A stretch of 64,000 nt of DNA from UBA1422 sp041859095 (GCA_041859095.1 JBHEKY010000013.1:5413-69412); one strand, 5' to 3'. Positions 41,053-51,725 are shown, counted from the stretch's first letter. Made by a program: numbers and translations. Notes: generated by a model from the letters alone, not told the origin.

Positions 41053-43737
41053 ATGAAAAAGAACTTGGCCAAAACCTACAACCCCAAAGAATTCGAAGAT
41101 CGCATCTATGCCGAGTGGGAAGCAAGTGGCGCGTTCATTGCAGAAAGGAATCCAAATAAGAAACCTTTTACCATTGTAATGCCTCCGCCGAATATTACAG
41201 GGCAGCTTCACATGGGCCATGCACTGGACCAGACCATGCAGGATGTCCTGACGCGTTGGAAGCGGATGCAAGGGTTTTCCGCCTTGTGGCTTCCGGGAAG
41301 CGACCATGCCAGCATTGCCACTGAAGTAAAAGTAGTTGAAAAACTTCGAAACGATGAGGGACTAGAAAAAGAAGACATCGGTAGAGAACAGTTCTTGGAA
41401 CGTGCATGGGCCTGGAAAAAGATATACGGCGGCAAAATTACTGAACAATGCCGTAAACTGGGGGATTCTTGTGACTGGTCCCGGGAGCGGTTTACCATGG
41501 ATGAAGGCTGCAACAAAGCAGTCACTGAATTCTTTGTGAGGCTGTACGAGAAGGGTCTGATTTATCGTGGTAACCGGTTAATCAACTGGTGTCCCACCTG
41601 CGGAACCTCACTTTCCGATGCGGAAGTGGACCATCAGGATAAAACCGGAAAGTACTGGTACTTTAGATATCCCGCAAAAGACGGGGGAGAAGGCATTGTG
41701 GTTGCCACCTCAAGACCGGAAACCATGTTTGGCGATGTGGCCATTGCTGTACACCCAGATGACAAGCGATATAAGGACATGATTGGCAAAACCGTTATCC
41801 TGCCTTTGGACGGACGGGAAATCCCTATCATTGCAGACAATTATCCGGATCCCGAAAAGGGCACCGGCGCGGTGAAGATTACCCCGGCACATGACCAGAA
41901 CGACTTTGAAGTCGGCGAACGTCATGACCTGGAGCGGCCGTCATGCATTGACAAGGACGCAAAGATGAACAGTCTGGCTGGCAAATATGCCGGCATGGAC
42001 CGTTTTGAATGCCGCAAAGCTTGGGTCGCCGATTTAGACGCCGCAGGTTATTTGGTCAAAACCGAAGACAAAGAAATTCCCATTGGAGAATGCTACCGTT
42101 GCACCACCGTTGTGGAACCCATGCTGTCGGACCAGTGGTTCGTCGCCATGGAAGGACTGGCCAAGCCGGCCATCGAGGCCGCCAAAAACGGCACCCTTGA
42201 GCATGTACCTGACCGTTTTGAAAAAATATACCTTCACTGGTTGGAGAATATTAGGGATTGGTGTATTTCAAGGCAGCTGTGGTGGGGCCACAGAATTCCG
42301 GCATACTACTGCGATGACTGTAGTGAAATCACCGTAGCGCGCGCATATCCGGATAAGTGTGCCAAATGCGGCAGCACAAACATCCGCCAGGACGAAGACG
42401 TATTGGACACCTGGTTCAGTTCTGGCTTGTGGCCGTTCAGCACACTGGGCTGGCCCGAGGAAACTGAAGATATGAAGTATTTTTATCCTACTGACGTACT
42501 GGTCACCGGATATGACATCATCTTCTTCTGGGTTGTTCGTATGGTCTTTTCCGCACTGGAAGTTACAGACCAACCACCGTTCCATCATGTGTTCGTACAT
42601 GGGCTGGTCCGGGATGCCCAGGGACGTAAAATGAGCAAATCTCTTGGCAACGGCATTGATCCGTTGGATGTGATTGAACATATGGGCGCGGATGCCCTTC
42701 GGTTTATGCTGATGACTGGCATTTCTCCCGGAAACGACATGCGTTTCCAGGAAGAACGGCTGGAATCTGCTCGTAATTTTGCCAACAAGCTTTGGAATGC
42801 TTCACGGTTTGTGATTATGAACCTGGGCGGAGAAAATGAGGATGGCACGATTACGGCTGAAATTGAAATTGAAACGGATCTGGGCAAGTTGAACTTGCGA
42901 GAAGAAGATCGTTGGATCCTATCTCGAATCAATCAGGCAGCCCAAAGCGTCACTGCAGCTATGGACAAGTACGAACTTGGTCTGGCGGGTCAGCGGATTT
43001 ATGAAACCATTTGGAATGAGTATTGCGACTGGTATATCGAAATCGTCAAAAGCCGTCTTTATGGAGAGGATGAGGAAGACAAGAAAGTTGCTGTCAGCGT
43101 ACTGGTTGCAGGTCTCAAGGACCTGATCAAAATGCTGCATCCGTTCATGCCTTTTATCACAGAGGAAATTTGGAGCTATCTGCCCAAAACGGACGGATTC
43201 CTAATGAAAGCCGAATGGCCCGTATATCGTGAAGAACGAGACTTCCCATTGGAAACCGAGACCCTTGAAATAGCCATGGCTGCCATCAAGGCCATAAGGA
43301 CCATCCGGTTGGAAGCCGAGGCGGCTCCCAGCAAAAAATTATCTGCGATTATCTTGGCAGAAACAGGATCGGAAGCAGCGCTTCATGCAGGCACCAGATA
43401 TATTCAAAAGTTGGCCAACATCACAGATATCACTTTTATTAATGAGAAAGCTGATTTGCCGGAAGATGTGATGTCCGCAGTCATCGAAGGCGCTGAACTG
43501 TTTATTCCCTCCGACGAATTGTTGGATTACGATCTAGAGCAGGCCCGCCTCCGCAAGGAACAAGAAAAACTGCAACAGGAAGTTTCACGAGTCAAAGGCA
43601 AGCTTAACAACGCAGGCTTTGTTGCCAAAGCGCCGGCTAAGGTCATTGATGAAGAAAAAGAAAAAATGGCGAAATATGAGGACATGCTGTCCAAAGTCTC
43701 CGAAAGACTGGCAGCAGTGGAGAAAAAACTTGGATAA
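41053..43737 (+). CDS. valS: Valyl-tRNA synthetase
   Basis: An 894-residue class I synthetase, the usual length for bacterial ValRS. The HIGH-type HMGHA is at residues 53-57 (PPPNITGQLHMGHAL), the editing (CP1) domain follows with the TSRPETMFGD motif, and KMSKS occurs as GRKMSKSLGNG at about residue 525. The C-terminal 70 residues are a coiled coil that grips tRNA. Expression is controlled by the T-box upstream. It overlaps folC by 8 nt, so the two are probably one transcript. Confidence 0.97.
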   Translation: MKKNLAKTYNPKEFEDRIYAEWEASGAFIAERNPNKKPFTIVMPPPNITGQLHMGHALDQTMQDVLTRWKRMQGFSALWLPGSDHASIATEVKVVEKLRNDEGLEKEDIGREQFLERAWAWKKIYGGKITEQCRKLGDSCDWSRERFTMDEGCNKAVTEFFVRLYEKGLIYRGNRLINWCPTCGTSLSDAEVDHQDKTGKYWYFRYPAKDGGEGIVVATSRPETMFGDVAIAVHPDDKRYKDMIGKTVILPLDGREIPIIADNYPDPEKGTGAVKITPAHDQNDFEVGERHDLERPSCIDKDAKMNSLAGKYAGMDRFECRKAWVADLDAAGYLVKTEDKEIPIGECYRCTTVVEPMLSDQWFVAMEGLAKPAIEAAKNGTLEHVPDRFEKIYLHWLENIRDWCISRQLWWGHRIPAYYCDDCSEITVARAYPDKCAKCGSTNIRQDEDVLDTWFSSGLWPFSTLGWPEETEDMKYFYPTDVLVTGYDIIFFWVVRMVFSALEVTDQPPFHHVFVHGLVRDAQGRKMSKSLGNGIDPLDVIEHMGADALRFMLMTGISPGNDMRFQEERLESARNFANKLWNASRFVIMNLGGENEDGTITAEIEIETDLGKLNLREEDRWILSRINQAAQSVTAAMDKYELGLAGQRIYETIWNEYCDWYIEIVKSRLYGEDEEDKKVAVSVLVAGLKDLIKMLHPFMPFITEEIWSYLPKTDGFLMKAEWPVYREERDFPLETETLEIAMAAIKAIRTIRLEAEAAPSKKLSAIILAETGSEAALHAGTRYIQKLANITDITFINEKADLPEDVMSAVIEGAELFIPSDELLDYDLEQARLRKEQEKLQQEVSRVKGKLNNAGFVAKAPAKVIDEEKEKMAKYEDMLSKVSERLAAVEKKLG

Positions 43738-45076
43738 CATATTTGAAAACCCAATCCGACGAATCGAAGCCTATCAACGTTTCGGCAGTATTTTAGGGCT
43801 TTCCCGGATGGGTCGACTCATGGAAGGCTTGGGGAATCCCCAGGACAAACTGCAATATATCCATGTAGCCGGCACCAACGGGAAGGGCTCGGTTTGTAGA
43901 TACCTTTATGAGGTCCTATTGGCATCCGGTTATTCCGTTGGCTTATATACCTCTCCTTTTCTTGAGGATTTCCGAGAGCGAATCGAACTGGACCATCAGA
44001 TGATTCCAATGGAAGCATTGACCAGAGTAACAGACCTCGTCATTTTCGAAGCGGAAAGGATGGTAGAAGAGGGTTTTGATTCTCCCACGGAGTTTGAGAT
44101 TGTTACCGCCATTGCCTTTGTATACTTTGCAGAAACAATGCCTGATTTTGTGATTCTTGAAGTGGGATTGGGCGGCAAAGGAGATTCCACGAACATCATA
44201 AAATCTTCTTTGGTCAGTATTATCACGTCCATCGGCCATGACCATATGGACCGGTTAGGGAACACCCTGACAGCCATCGCTGCCGAGAAGGCAGGCATCA
44301 TCAAATCCGGTGTACCTGTGGTCATGCAAGTCGAAGACCAGGAAGCTGCACGAGTGATTGCTCGGGTGGCATATGAAAAGAAAAGCCCGGTGATAGATGC
44401 CGGAAAACTGAAACCAGTTGGGGTTATGATAACCCTTTCGGGAACCCGCTTTGAACTGGATATCGAGGGGGTGCGTTATCGCGATGTGGAGATTTCTATG
44501 GCAGGTGAGCATCAAGTGAAGAATGCGACTACAGCCCTTGCAGCTATTGAATTATTGCGCAAATCTAGTATAATAAAGATAAATCAAGAAGGGTTGTGCA
44601 AAGGGATGAAAGCGGCGATAATGAAAGGCCGTTTTGAGATACTAGGCAGCAACCCCTGTTTCATCTTAGACGGAGCCCATAACCGAGAAGGCGTTGAAGC
44701 TCTGATTCATGCTGTGGACAGACATTTTTTTGGCAAAAAAATTCTTTATGTGGTTGGTATTTTGGCGGACAAAGAAGTGGATCAAATGGTAAACTGTATG
44801 GCCGCATATGCTGCCGGATCAGGGTTCTTCATTGCCACTGAACCAAACAGCCCCCGGAAACTTTCGTCTGCGACCTTGTGTGCGGCGTTTCGGGCAAGAG
44901 GATGTGAATGCATTGATGAGCCAAAGCCCATGAATGCATTGGCGAAGGCTCGCAAAATGGCACTCGATTACGATGCCATCTTGTTCACAGGCTCACTCTA
45001 TATGATCGGGGAAATCAGGAAGGTGCTACATGAAATCGATAATGACAACATCAACAACTGCGACAGCAACAATTAA
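43730..45076 (+). CDS. folC: Folylpolyglutamate synthase/dihydrofolate synthase
   Basis: A 448-residue Mur-ligase-like enzyme that adds glutamates to folates, fitting the heavy THF use suggested at 5-9.5 kb. The ATP loop HVAGTNGKGSVCRYL is at about residues 41-55, with TSPFLEDFRERI, EVGLGGKGDSTNII and LDGAHNREG further on. GLGG(K)GDST differs by one residue from the common GLGGRLDATN. The likely start is TTG at 43730, 7 nt after GTGGAG and overlapping valS; longer openings run through valS in another frame and are not credible. valS-folC is a conserved Firmicutes pair. Confidence 0.92.
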   Translation: MDNIFENPIRRIEAYQRFGSILGLSRMGRLMEGLGNPQDKLQYIHVAGTNGKGSVCRYLYEVLLASGYSVGLYTSPFLEDFRERIELDHQMIPMEALTRVTDLVIFEAERMVEEGFDSPTEFEIVTAIAFVYFAETMPDFVILEVGLGGKGDSTNIIKSSLVSIITSIGHDHMDRLGNTLTAIAAEKAGIIKSGVPVVMQVEDQEAARVIARVAYEKKSPVIDAGKLKPVGVMITLSGTRFELDIEGVRYRDVEISMAGEHQVKNATTALAAIELLRKSSIIKINQEGLCKGMKAAIMKGRFEILGSNPCFILDGAHNREGVEALIHAVDRHFFGKKILYVVGILADKEVDQMVNCMAAYAAGSGFFIATEPNSPRKLSSATLCAAFRARGCECIDEPKPMNALAKARKMALDYDAILFTGSLYMIGEIRKVLHEIDNDNINNCDSNN

Positions 45077-45986
45077 ACCGCGCAAAAAGATTTTATTTTT
45101 TTACAATCCAACTTCAGGAAACGGATTATTCAAAAACAATCTTGACCTGATTGTTGAACGAATTCAGGGCAAAAAATATCAAGTCGTACCGGTTCGTGCT
45201 GCCAAAGGCAAAACCATTGACCAGGCCTTTGCAGAGATGAGGCAGGAAGAATATAGTCGGATAATCGTCGCTGGTGGAGACGGCACCATTAATATTTGTG
45301 TCAACTCCATGATTGAGCATCATATTGACTTGCCCATCGGCATCCTACCGGTTGGGACCGCCAACGACTTTGCTTATTACTTTGCCCTTCCAACTGAGGT
45401 CAATGCGGCGTTAGATCTGGCAATGGGCAAACACTTTACCTACGCAGATGTGGGCGTTTGCAACGGAAAACACTTTATCAACGTTACGGCACTGGGCAAT
45501 GTGGTGGATGTTAGCCAGAAAACGGATCCAAACCTTAAGAACGCCCTGGGGATATTTTCCTATTACCTGATGAGCGTGTCTCAGATGGTCAATCTCAAAC
45601 CCTTGTCTGTCAAGCTGATTACCCCTGATGAGACCTATGAAGAAAATATGTTTTTTATGGTTGTCATGAATGGCAAATCTGCTGGCGGACTAAAAACACT
45701 ATCACCTGACTCGGAAATCAATGATGGCAAAATGGATGTGATTCTGTTTCGAGAAACACCCATCATGAATGTTGTGCCTCTCATCATAGAATTCGCACAA
45801 GGCAAACACTTAATGAACAAACATGTACTTTCGTTTCAGACAAGCCATCTACGCATTGAATCCACGATGGAGATATCCACTGATGTAGACGGTGAAAAAG
45901 GAGTTGGGTTGCCTCTGGAATTCTCGATTTTGCATAAGCGACTTCGAATTATTACGGCCGAAACCGGCATTGGAGAAGTAAAGTAA
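45030..45986 (+). CDS. YegS/DagK-type lipid kinase
   Basis: A 318-residue diacylglycerol-kinase-like protein. FFYNPTSGNG near residue 25, VAGGDGTINICVNSM near 80 (nucleotide-binding GGDGT) and LPVGTANDFAYYF near 107 are the family motifs. Such enzymes recycle diacylglycerol to phosphatidic acid or phosphorylate other lipids at the inner membrane face, which fits neighbouring plsX. It overlaps folC by 47 nt, with AGGAAGGTG as ribosome site inside folC. Confidence 0.9.
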   Translation: MKSIMTTSTTATATIKPRKKILFFYNPTSGNGLFKNNLDLIVERIQGKKYQVVPVRAAKGKTIDQAFAEMRQEEYSRIIVAGGDGTINICVNSMIEHHIDLPIGILPVGTANDFAYYFALPTEVNAALDLAMGKHFTYADVGVCNGKHFINVTALGNVVDVSQKTDPNLKNALGIFSYYLMSVSQMVNLKPLSVKLITPDETYEENMFFMVVMNGKSAGGLKTLSPDSEINDGKMDVILFRETPIMNVVPLIIEFAQGKHLMNKHVLSFQTSHLRIESTMEISTDVDGEKGVGLPLEFSILHKRLRIITAETGIGEVK

Positions 45987-46456
45987 TGGAACAAAACAAA
46001 CTTGCAGGGACGGATTTAATCCTGTCGATTGCCGGTGAAGATGAATATCAGCGTTTGATGTTGTTCTTTGCAGAAAACCACCTGGAAGTGGATGCGGAAG
46101 AGGCGGTACCAACGGATGTGATTCGTACCTGGAAAATCACTCCCAAAGGCAACGACAATCTTGTGGGTGCGATTGCCCTAGGATATCGACAGGGAGAATA
46201 TATTATTGACGGAATCGCAGTCGATGAAAACTATCGCAAGACAAAAATTGGCAAAACCCTTTTGGATGAAGCCATTGCTATGGTAAAAGAAAGAGGCGGT
46301 AAACGGATTTATCTGGTTGCCAGAGCTCCGGGATTTTTTCGGAAGTCCGGCTTTTCTACAATTCCAAGGGACGCGGCACCGATGTTTTTCGAATGCCTGA
46401 CCTGCCCGCAATACGGCGTGGACTGTCACCCTGAAGTGATGCTTATGGAGGTATAA
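45986..46456 (+). CDS. GNAT-family N-acetyltransferase
   Basis: A 156-residue GNAT protein with the acetyl-CoA loop in IAVDENYRKTKIGKTLLDEA at about residues 72-91 and FFRKSGFSTIPR in motif B. A C-terminal CLTCPQYGVDCHPEVM contains three cysteines, as in some cysteine-containing GNATs of Clostridia. The start codon overlaps the previous stop by 1 nt (TAATG). The substrate is unknown; its place between a lipid kinase and plsX is not informative. Confidence 0.8.
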   Translation: MEQNKLAGTDLILSIAGEDEYQRLMLFFAENHLEVDAEEAVPTDVIRTWKITPKGNDNLVGAIALGYRQGEYIIDGIAVDENYRKTKIGKTLLDEAIAMVKERGGKRIYLVARAPGFFRKSGFSTIPRDAAPMFFECLTCPQYGVDCHPEVMLMEV

Positions 46457-46457
46457 C

Positions 46458-47492
46458 ATGAGAATTATATTAGATGGTATGGGAGGCGACAATGCGCCTG
46501 CTGAAATCGTAAAAGGAGCAGTAGAAGCATCAAAGATCATCGATGATGAAATTTGTATTGTTGGCCGTGAAGAGTTAATTCATAAAGAACTCAAGAAATA
46601 CAAGTATGATCCGGAGAAAGTTTATGTGGTCCATGCGGAAGAAGTCATTTCAAACGATGAAGCACCGGTTCGTGCTGTTCGGAGCAAAAAGGATTCCTCT
46701 CTGGTAAAGGGGTTGAATATGCTCAAGGATGGCCGGGGCGACCTATTCATTTCTGCCGGCAGCACCGGAGCCATGATGGCAGGTGGTTTGTTTATTCTTG
46801 GAAGAATTCAGGGGCTGGACCGACCGGCCATTGCCAGTGTGTATCCCATCATTGGCCACCACAAGGCAGCGCTACTGATTGATGCCGGAGCCAATGCGGA
46901 ATGCAAGGCGGACAATTTATTGGAGTTTGGCATTATGGGCTCCATTTATGCAGACAAAGTTATGAAAATTGCGGACCCCAGAGTGGGCCTTGTTAACATT
47001 GGCCATGAAGAGGCCAAAGGTTCAACCTTGACCAAAGCAGCCTATCAGTTGCTTTCCAAGAGCCATGTCAACTTTATTGGGAACGTGGAAGCCAGAGAAG
47101 TGCCGAAAGGTGCATGCGATGTAATCGTCTGCGATGGATTTGTGGGCAACGTTATTTTGAAACTGACTGAAGGCTTTGGCTGGAACGTATTCCAAATGCT
47201 CAAAAGAAAGTTCACAGAAGGCGTGAAAGCCAAAATCGGCGTGGTCTTCCTAATGGACAAGATGAAGGATCTCAAAGCGGAGTTTGATTATTCCGAGTAT
47301 GGCGGCGCGCCTATTTTGGGGGTCAAGGGAGCTGTGGTTAAAATGCACGGATCATCCAACGCCAACGCAGTCAAAAATACGATTATAAAAGGCATTCCTT
47401 TTGCCAAGGAAAACGTTGTTGACATCATACAGAATTCAGTTCTGGAAATTGAGGAGATTATCATCAGTGAACCTGACAGCATTTCAGAATAA
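46458..47492 (+). CDS. plsX: Phosphate acyltransferase PlsX
   Basis: A 344-residue PlsX, which turns acyl-ACP into acyl-phosphate for PlsY, encoded further on at 54009. RIILDGMGGDNAP opens the protein; SAGSTGAMMAGGLFILGRI and VVCDGF-type IVCDGFVGNVILKLTEG are diagnostic. Ribosome site GGAGGT. acpP, often between plsX and rnc in other bacteria, is not present here. It overlaps rnc by 26 nt. Confidence 0.95.
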   Translation: MRIILDGMGGDNAPAEIVKGAVEASKIIDDEICIVGREELIHKELKKYKYDPEKVYVVHAEEVISNDEAPVRAVRSKKDSSLVKGLNMLKDGRGDLFISAGSTGAMMAGGLFILGRIQGLDRPAIASVYPIIGHHKAALLIDAGANAECKADNLLEFGIMGSIYADKVMKIADPRVGLVNIGHEEAKGSTLTKAAYQLLSKSHVNFIGNVEAREVPKGACDVIVCDGFVGNVILKLTEGFGWNVFQMLKRKFTEGVKAKIGVVFLMDKMKDLKAEFDYSEYGGAPILGVKGAVVKMHGSSNANAVKNTIIKGIPFAKENVVDIIQNSVLEIEEIIISEPDSISE

Positions 47493-48180
47493 AATCGGAT
47501 ATCAATTCCGAGATAGCTCTTTGCTAGAAAAAGCTCTGACACATAGTTCCTTTTATCGGGGGAAAGGTCAGGGTGTCGGCAAAGACAATGAGCGCCTGGA
47601 GTTTCTTGGAGACGCCTTTTTAGACGCTGTGATTGGGGAATCCCTTTATCACAGACTTCCTGAAAGTGAGGAGGGAGGGTTGTCCAAACTAAGGGCGCTT
47701 GTTGTTTGCGAAATCGCACTGTCTCGTGTTGCCAGGGAGTTGGAAATCGGAGAGTTTCTGTTCCTCGGACACGGGGAAGACCAAAGTGGGGGACGAAAAC
47801 GGGATTCGATTCTTGCCGACGCAACGGAAGCATTGATTGGGGCAGTTTATCTGGATGGAGGATTTGACCACGCAAAGGATTTGATTCTAAGGATATTTAA
47901 TACGACAATGGAGGAAGCCATCGATGGAAGGCTCTTCAGTGACTATAAATCTGAATTCCAAGAGCTCATTCAGCTGAGACGTGCCGGAGATTCCATTGAG
48001 TATGTCTCCGTAGGCAGCGAAGGGCCGGATCACGATAAAACATTCCATGTGGAACTACTGGTCAACGGCAAAGCCTTTGGCGCAGGAACCGGAAAAAGCA
48101 AAAAAGAAGCCGAGCAGAATGCTGCACGGCACGCCATTGAGAAACGGGGAGATAGCAGAATATGTACTTCAAAAGAATAG
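47467..48180 (+). CDS. rnc: Ribonuclease III
   Basis: A 237-residue RNase III that cleaves double-stranded RNA, including rRNA precursors. The signature NERLEFLGDAFLDAVI lies at about residues 40-55, with the second acidic pair in DATEALIGAVYLDGG at about 117-131. The double-stranded RNA-binding domain covers about 155-228 (GTGKSKKEAEQNAARHAIE). The start is GTG at 47467 with GAGGAG 9 nt before; longer openings in plsX lack a ribosome site. It overlaps smc by 19 nt; rnc-smc-ftsY is a conserved order. Confidence 0.95.
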   Translation: MNLTAFQNKIGYQFRDSSLLEKALTHSSFYRGKGQGVGKDNERLEFLGDAFLDAVIGESLYHRLPESEEGGLSKLRALVVCEIALSRVARELEIGEFLFLGHGEDQSGGRKRDSILADATEALIGAVYLDGGFDHAKDLILRIFNTTMEEAIDGRLFSDYKSEFQELIQLRRAGDSIEYVSVGSEGPDHDKTFHVELLVNGKAFGAGTGKSKKEAEQNAARHAIEKRGDSRICTSKE

Positions 48181-51100
48181 AGATGCATGGATTTAAATCG
48201 TTTGTTGAGCCGGTTGTGGTAGAATTCGATAAAGGGATTACCTGCGTTGTCGGGCCCAATGGCAGTGGCAAAAGCAACATTTCAGACGCCATCCGGTGGG
48301 TCCTTGGGGAACAAAGCTCAAAAATGCTTCGCTGCGACAAAATGGAAGACGTCATTTTTGCCGGAACCACAAGCCGCAAATCAAGAGGCATGGCGGAAGT
48401 CACGCTTGTTATCGATAACAGTACTGGGATTTTGCCCATCGACTTTAGCGAAGTGGCCATCACAAGGCGACTCTTTCGTTCCGGCGAAAGCGAATATGCC
48501 ATCAACAACAGCACCTGCCGCCTTCGGGACATCACCGAACTTTTGCTGGATACCGGCATCGGCGTGGAAGGATACTCGCTGATAGGGCAAGGCCATATTG
48601 TAGACATCATCAGCAACAAATCCGACAGCATCAAAGAAATCTTTGAAGAATCTGCCGGCATTGTCAGCTATCGCAAGAAAAAAGAAGATGCCGAAAAGAA
48701 ACTGGCTTCCTCTTCTGTGAACATGGAACGGGTGGCTGACATTATCGGAGAAATAGAAGGGCGGATTGATAGCCTTAAAGATGACAGTGCCAAGGCATCC
48801 GAATATTTGACACTCCGAGAGCGGTACAAGGAACTGGAAATCAACATCACCCTCAAAAGTATCGAAACCATCGAGCAAAAGGCTCAGGAATATAAACAAG
48901 ACGTTGCCCAATTGCAGGCGCAACTTGACAGTTCCGTCACCGAAAAAGCAGACATTTATAAAGATTTGGAAGCATTGAGGCTTCGTAGTGAGAATCTGGA
49001 CGAGCTAAACAACGAAACTCGGGAGACCCTCATGGCCAGCATTGAAGAAATCAACACTCTGGTCAACCGTAGCGAAGTAGGCACAGAACGACTGGCCGCT
49101 ATCGAAAAAGACAATCAACGGCTCATTGCCGAAATAGCAGCCCTCGAAAACAAATTGGAACGGGAAAAGAACAACTCCCAGGCACAGTTTGACAGCAAGG
49201 AAGCAACCGATTTGCGCTTGTCCCAGCTTATCGCTGAAATGGAGACCAAAGTGTCTGCATTCCAGTTGGGCAGTGGGGATTTAGCCGCACAGACAGCCGA
49301 AATCGATCAGCTCAAAAACCAGTTATTTGATTACCATAATGACATGAGTTCTCACAAAGCGCAGAGCAACAGCTTGGAAGGTCTTCGAGAAACCTTGGAA
49401 ACAAGACGCGAACAAGTGATTTTTGAAAAGGATAGCGGTGAGAGTGGAAACAAGAACACCCTGAATGCGCTTTCGGAAGCAAAAGATGCACTCCTTTTGA
49501 TAGAATCGGAACGGGATCTGTTCAAAGAACAGATAACCCTTTGCAGACAGCGGCTGTCCGAAGGGCAAATCTCCGAACGTGAAATTTCAAAGCGGCTGGA
49601 AGAACTAAACATCAACAAAAGCCAACTTTCAACCCGTAAAAAGACCATTGAAGAAATGGAAAGTAATTACGAAGGTTACAATGGCGCAGTAAAACATATC
49701 ATGCGTTCCGGGATAAACGGCATCCACGGCGTAGTCGCTGAGTTGATAACCGTACCTGCCGGGTTTGAAATAGCCATGGAAACCGCGTTGGGAGGCTCCT
49801 TGCAGCACATTGTATGCGACGGAGATGCCACTGCAAAAAAAGCGATTTTGGAACTAAAAAATAGTCGGGCAGGTCGTCTTACTTTTCTGCCGGTGGCTTC
49901 CATCAAGGCAGCACAAGGGCCCAAAGAACAAAGCTTGGAACGGGAGCCCGGATACAAAGGCATCGCTGCCAATTGTATCAAATTTGACCCGGACTTTACC
50001 AATGTGATGCAATACTTGTTGGGACGAGTTGTGGTGATGGACACCATGGACAATGCCATCGCCCTTTCCAAAAAAATTGACACCAATCTGCGTTTTGTCA
50101 CACTAGAAGGCGAAATCATCAACGCCAACGGTGCGATTACCGGAGGGAAATATAAGAATAATAGTGCAAACCTGCTGGAGCGGCGAGCCGAAATTGGCAA
50201 GTTAGAAGAAAACTTGGAGCGCGCAGTGGCGGATGCAAAAAATGCCGCCAGCCAGCTAAGCGCATTGCAACAAGCCATGACGCAGGATCGCGTTTTACTG
50301 GAGACGCTGGAAGAAGACTTCCGGACAAGAGAACTTGGCGTGTTTGCTGCTCAGAATGAAATCAAAATTATGGAAACCGCCATGGGGGATTTCCAAAACA
50401 GTACAAGCAAATGGCAGCGTGAACTAGAAAACATCGATCGCGAAATGGCTGGGGCTACGCAAAGCGTGGCAACTCTCAATGCCCAGGTAGAAGAGATTTT
50501 ACATCTCATTGGCGAAACAGAAGCCATCATCGAAACGAAAATGATTGCATTGGAGCAAGACAAGGAAGTGCTTTCTTCGGCCAGTGAAGAAATCACCAAG
50601 GCAAGGATTGCAGTCAATGCCTGTGAAAACGAAAAAACGATGATTGACGCCATCGTTGAGCGAATCAACGACACCATTTTTGAAATCGAGGAAGAGAAAT
50701 CTTTCAAAGAGCAGGAACTGGAGAAGTTGAAAACCGAAAGAAACGAGATTTTGAACCATTTCAACGGCAACGAGGACTTGGTCCGTGAAAAAGAATTGGC
50801 CAAAGAAAATTTGCAGGAAAAACTCAAGCAGATGACTGCAGAACGTAGCGAAGTGGGGAGCCAATTAAACCAACTTTACGCCGTACGGGATCGACTGGAT
50901 GAAACTTTGAATGCTCTTCAGGGACAAAAATATGAACTAGAAATTAAAATGGCTAAGCAAGAAGCACAGTTAGAAAATTTCAAAGAAAAACTCTGGGAAG
51001 AATTTGAAATGTCCTACCTTCATGCCATGGACTTCAAAAAAGAAGAATTTTCCATGAACAACGCCATCCGTGAAAACCGGGATATCAAGAACCGGCTCAA

Positions 51101-51725
51101 GGAACTGGGTGAAGTCAACGTGGGAGCTATCAAAGAGTATAAAGTGGTCAGCGAACGATATGCCTTCCTTTCCACCCAACGAACTGATATAGAAGCGAGT
51201 ATTAGCCAGCTTCGCAAAATCATTGAGGATATGGATAAAATCATAAGAAACCGTTTCAAAGACAGTTTCGATCGGATTGTACAGAACTTCGAAGAGGTTT
51301 TTGTGGAATTCTTTGGAGGTGGCAAAGCTACCATTACCCTCAGCGATGAAATTAACCCGTTGGATGCAGAAATCCAGATTACGGCACAGCCTCCGGGCAA
51401 ACAACTTAAGAGCATCAACCTGCTTTCCGGTGGAGAAAAGACCATGACGGCGATTGCCTTGATGTTTGCCGTACTGAAGACCAAGCCCACACCATGTTGC
51501 ATTCTTGATGAGGTGGAGGCCGCGCTGGACGATACCAACATCGACATTTTCGCTAAGTACCTGAAGAAATTCGACAATATCCAATTCACACTGATTACCC
51601 ATCAGAAGGCTACCATGGAACATGCCGATGCAATGTATGGCGTCACTATGCCGGAACGAGGGGTATCTAAGATTTACTCGCTACAACTGGGAGACGATCT
51701 GTTCGCTCAGAGTATTCTGGCATAG
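48162..51725 (+). CDS. smc: Chromosome segregation ATPase SMC
   Basis: An 1187-residue SMC, the core of the ScpAB condensin. The N-terminal head has Walker A GPNGSGKSN at about residues 32-40. Coiled coil follows to about 500, the hinge is about 515-670 (GINGIHGVVAELITV, LGGSLQHIVCD), and coiled coil returns to about 1010. The C-terminal head has LLSGGEKTMTAIALMFA at about 1086 and Walker B CCILDEVEAALDD at about 1110. Full length and intact. Confidence 0.97.
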   Translation: MYFKRIEMHGFKSFVEPVVVEFDKGITCVVGPNGSGKSNISDAIRWVLGEQSSKMLRCDKMEDVIFAGTTSRKSRGMAEVTLVIDNSTGILPIDFSEVAITRRLFRSGESEYAINNSTCRLRDITELLLDTGIGVEGYSLIGQGHIVDIISNKSDSIKEIFEESAGIVSYRKKKEDAEKKLASSSVNMERVADIIGEIEGRIDSLKDDSAKASEYLTLRERYKELEINITLKSIETIEQKAQEYKQDVAQLQAQLDSSVTEKADIYKDLEALRLRSENLDELNNETRETLMASIEEINTLVNRSEVGTERLAAIEKDNQRLIAEIAALENKLEREKNNSQAQFDSKEATDLRLSQLIAEMETKVSAFQLGSGDLAAQTAEIDQLKNQLFDYHNDMSSHKAQSNSLEGLRETLETRREQVIFEKDSGESGNKNTLNALSEAKDALLLIESERDLFKEQITLCRQRLSEGQISEREISKRLEELNINKSQLSTRKKTIEEMESNYEGYNGAVKHIMRSGINGIHGVVAELITVPAGFEIAMETALGGSLQHIVCDGDATAKKAILELKNSRAGRLTFLPVASIKAAQGPKEQSLEREPGYKGIAANCIKFDPDFTNVMQYLLGRVVVMDTMDNAIALSKKIDTNLRFVTLEGEIINANGAITGGKYKNNSANLLERRAEIGKLEENLERAVADAKNAASQLSALQQAMTQDRVLLETLEEDFRTRELGVFAAQNEIKIMETAMGDFQNSTSKWQRELENIDREMAGATQSVATLNAQVEEILHLIGETEAIIETKMIALEQDKEVLSSASEEITKARIAVNACENEKTMIDAIVERINDTIFEIEEEKSFKEQELEKLKTERNEILNHFNGNEDLVREKELAKENLQEKLKQMTAERSEVGSQLNQLYAVRDRLDETLNALQGQKYELEIKMAKQEAQLENFKEKLWEEFEMSYLHAMDFKKEEFSMNNAIRENRDIKNRLKELGEVNVGAIKEYKVVSERYAFLSTQRTDIEASISQLRKIIEDMDKIIRNRFKDSFDRIVQNFEEVFVEFFGGGKATITLSDEINPLDAEIQITAQPPGKQLKSINLLSGGEKTMTAIALMFAVLKTKPTPCCILDEVEAALDDTNIDIFAKYLKKFDNIQFTLITHQKATMEHADAMYGVTMPERGVSKIYSLQLGDDLFAQSILA

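Noticed and set aside
47288..47875. 195-codon minus-strand frame opposite plsX/rnc
   Set aside because: No family motif and no ribosome site, and both plus-strand genes are well conserved across the same bases.
50970..51623. 217-codon minus-strand frame opposite smc
   Set aside because: Mirror of the SMC coiled coil and head; composition is rich in Phe and Ser as expected of such shadows.
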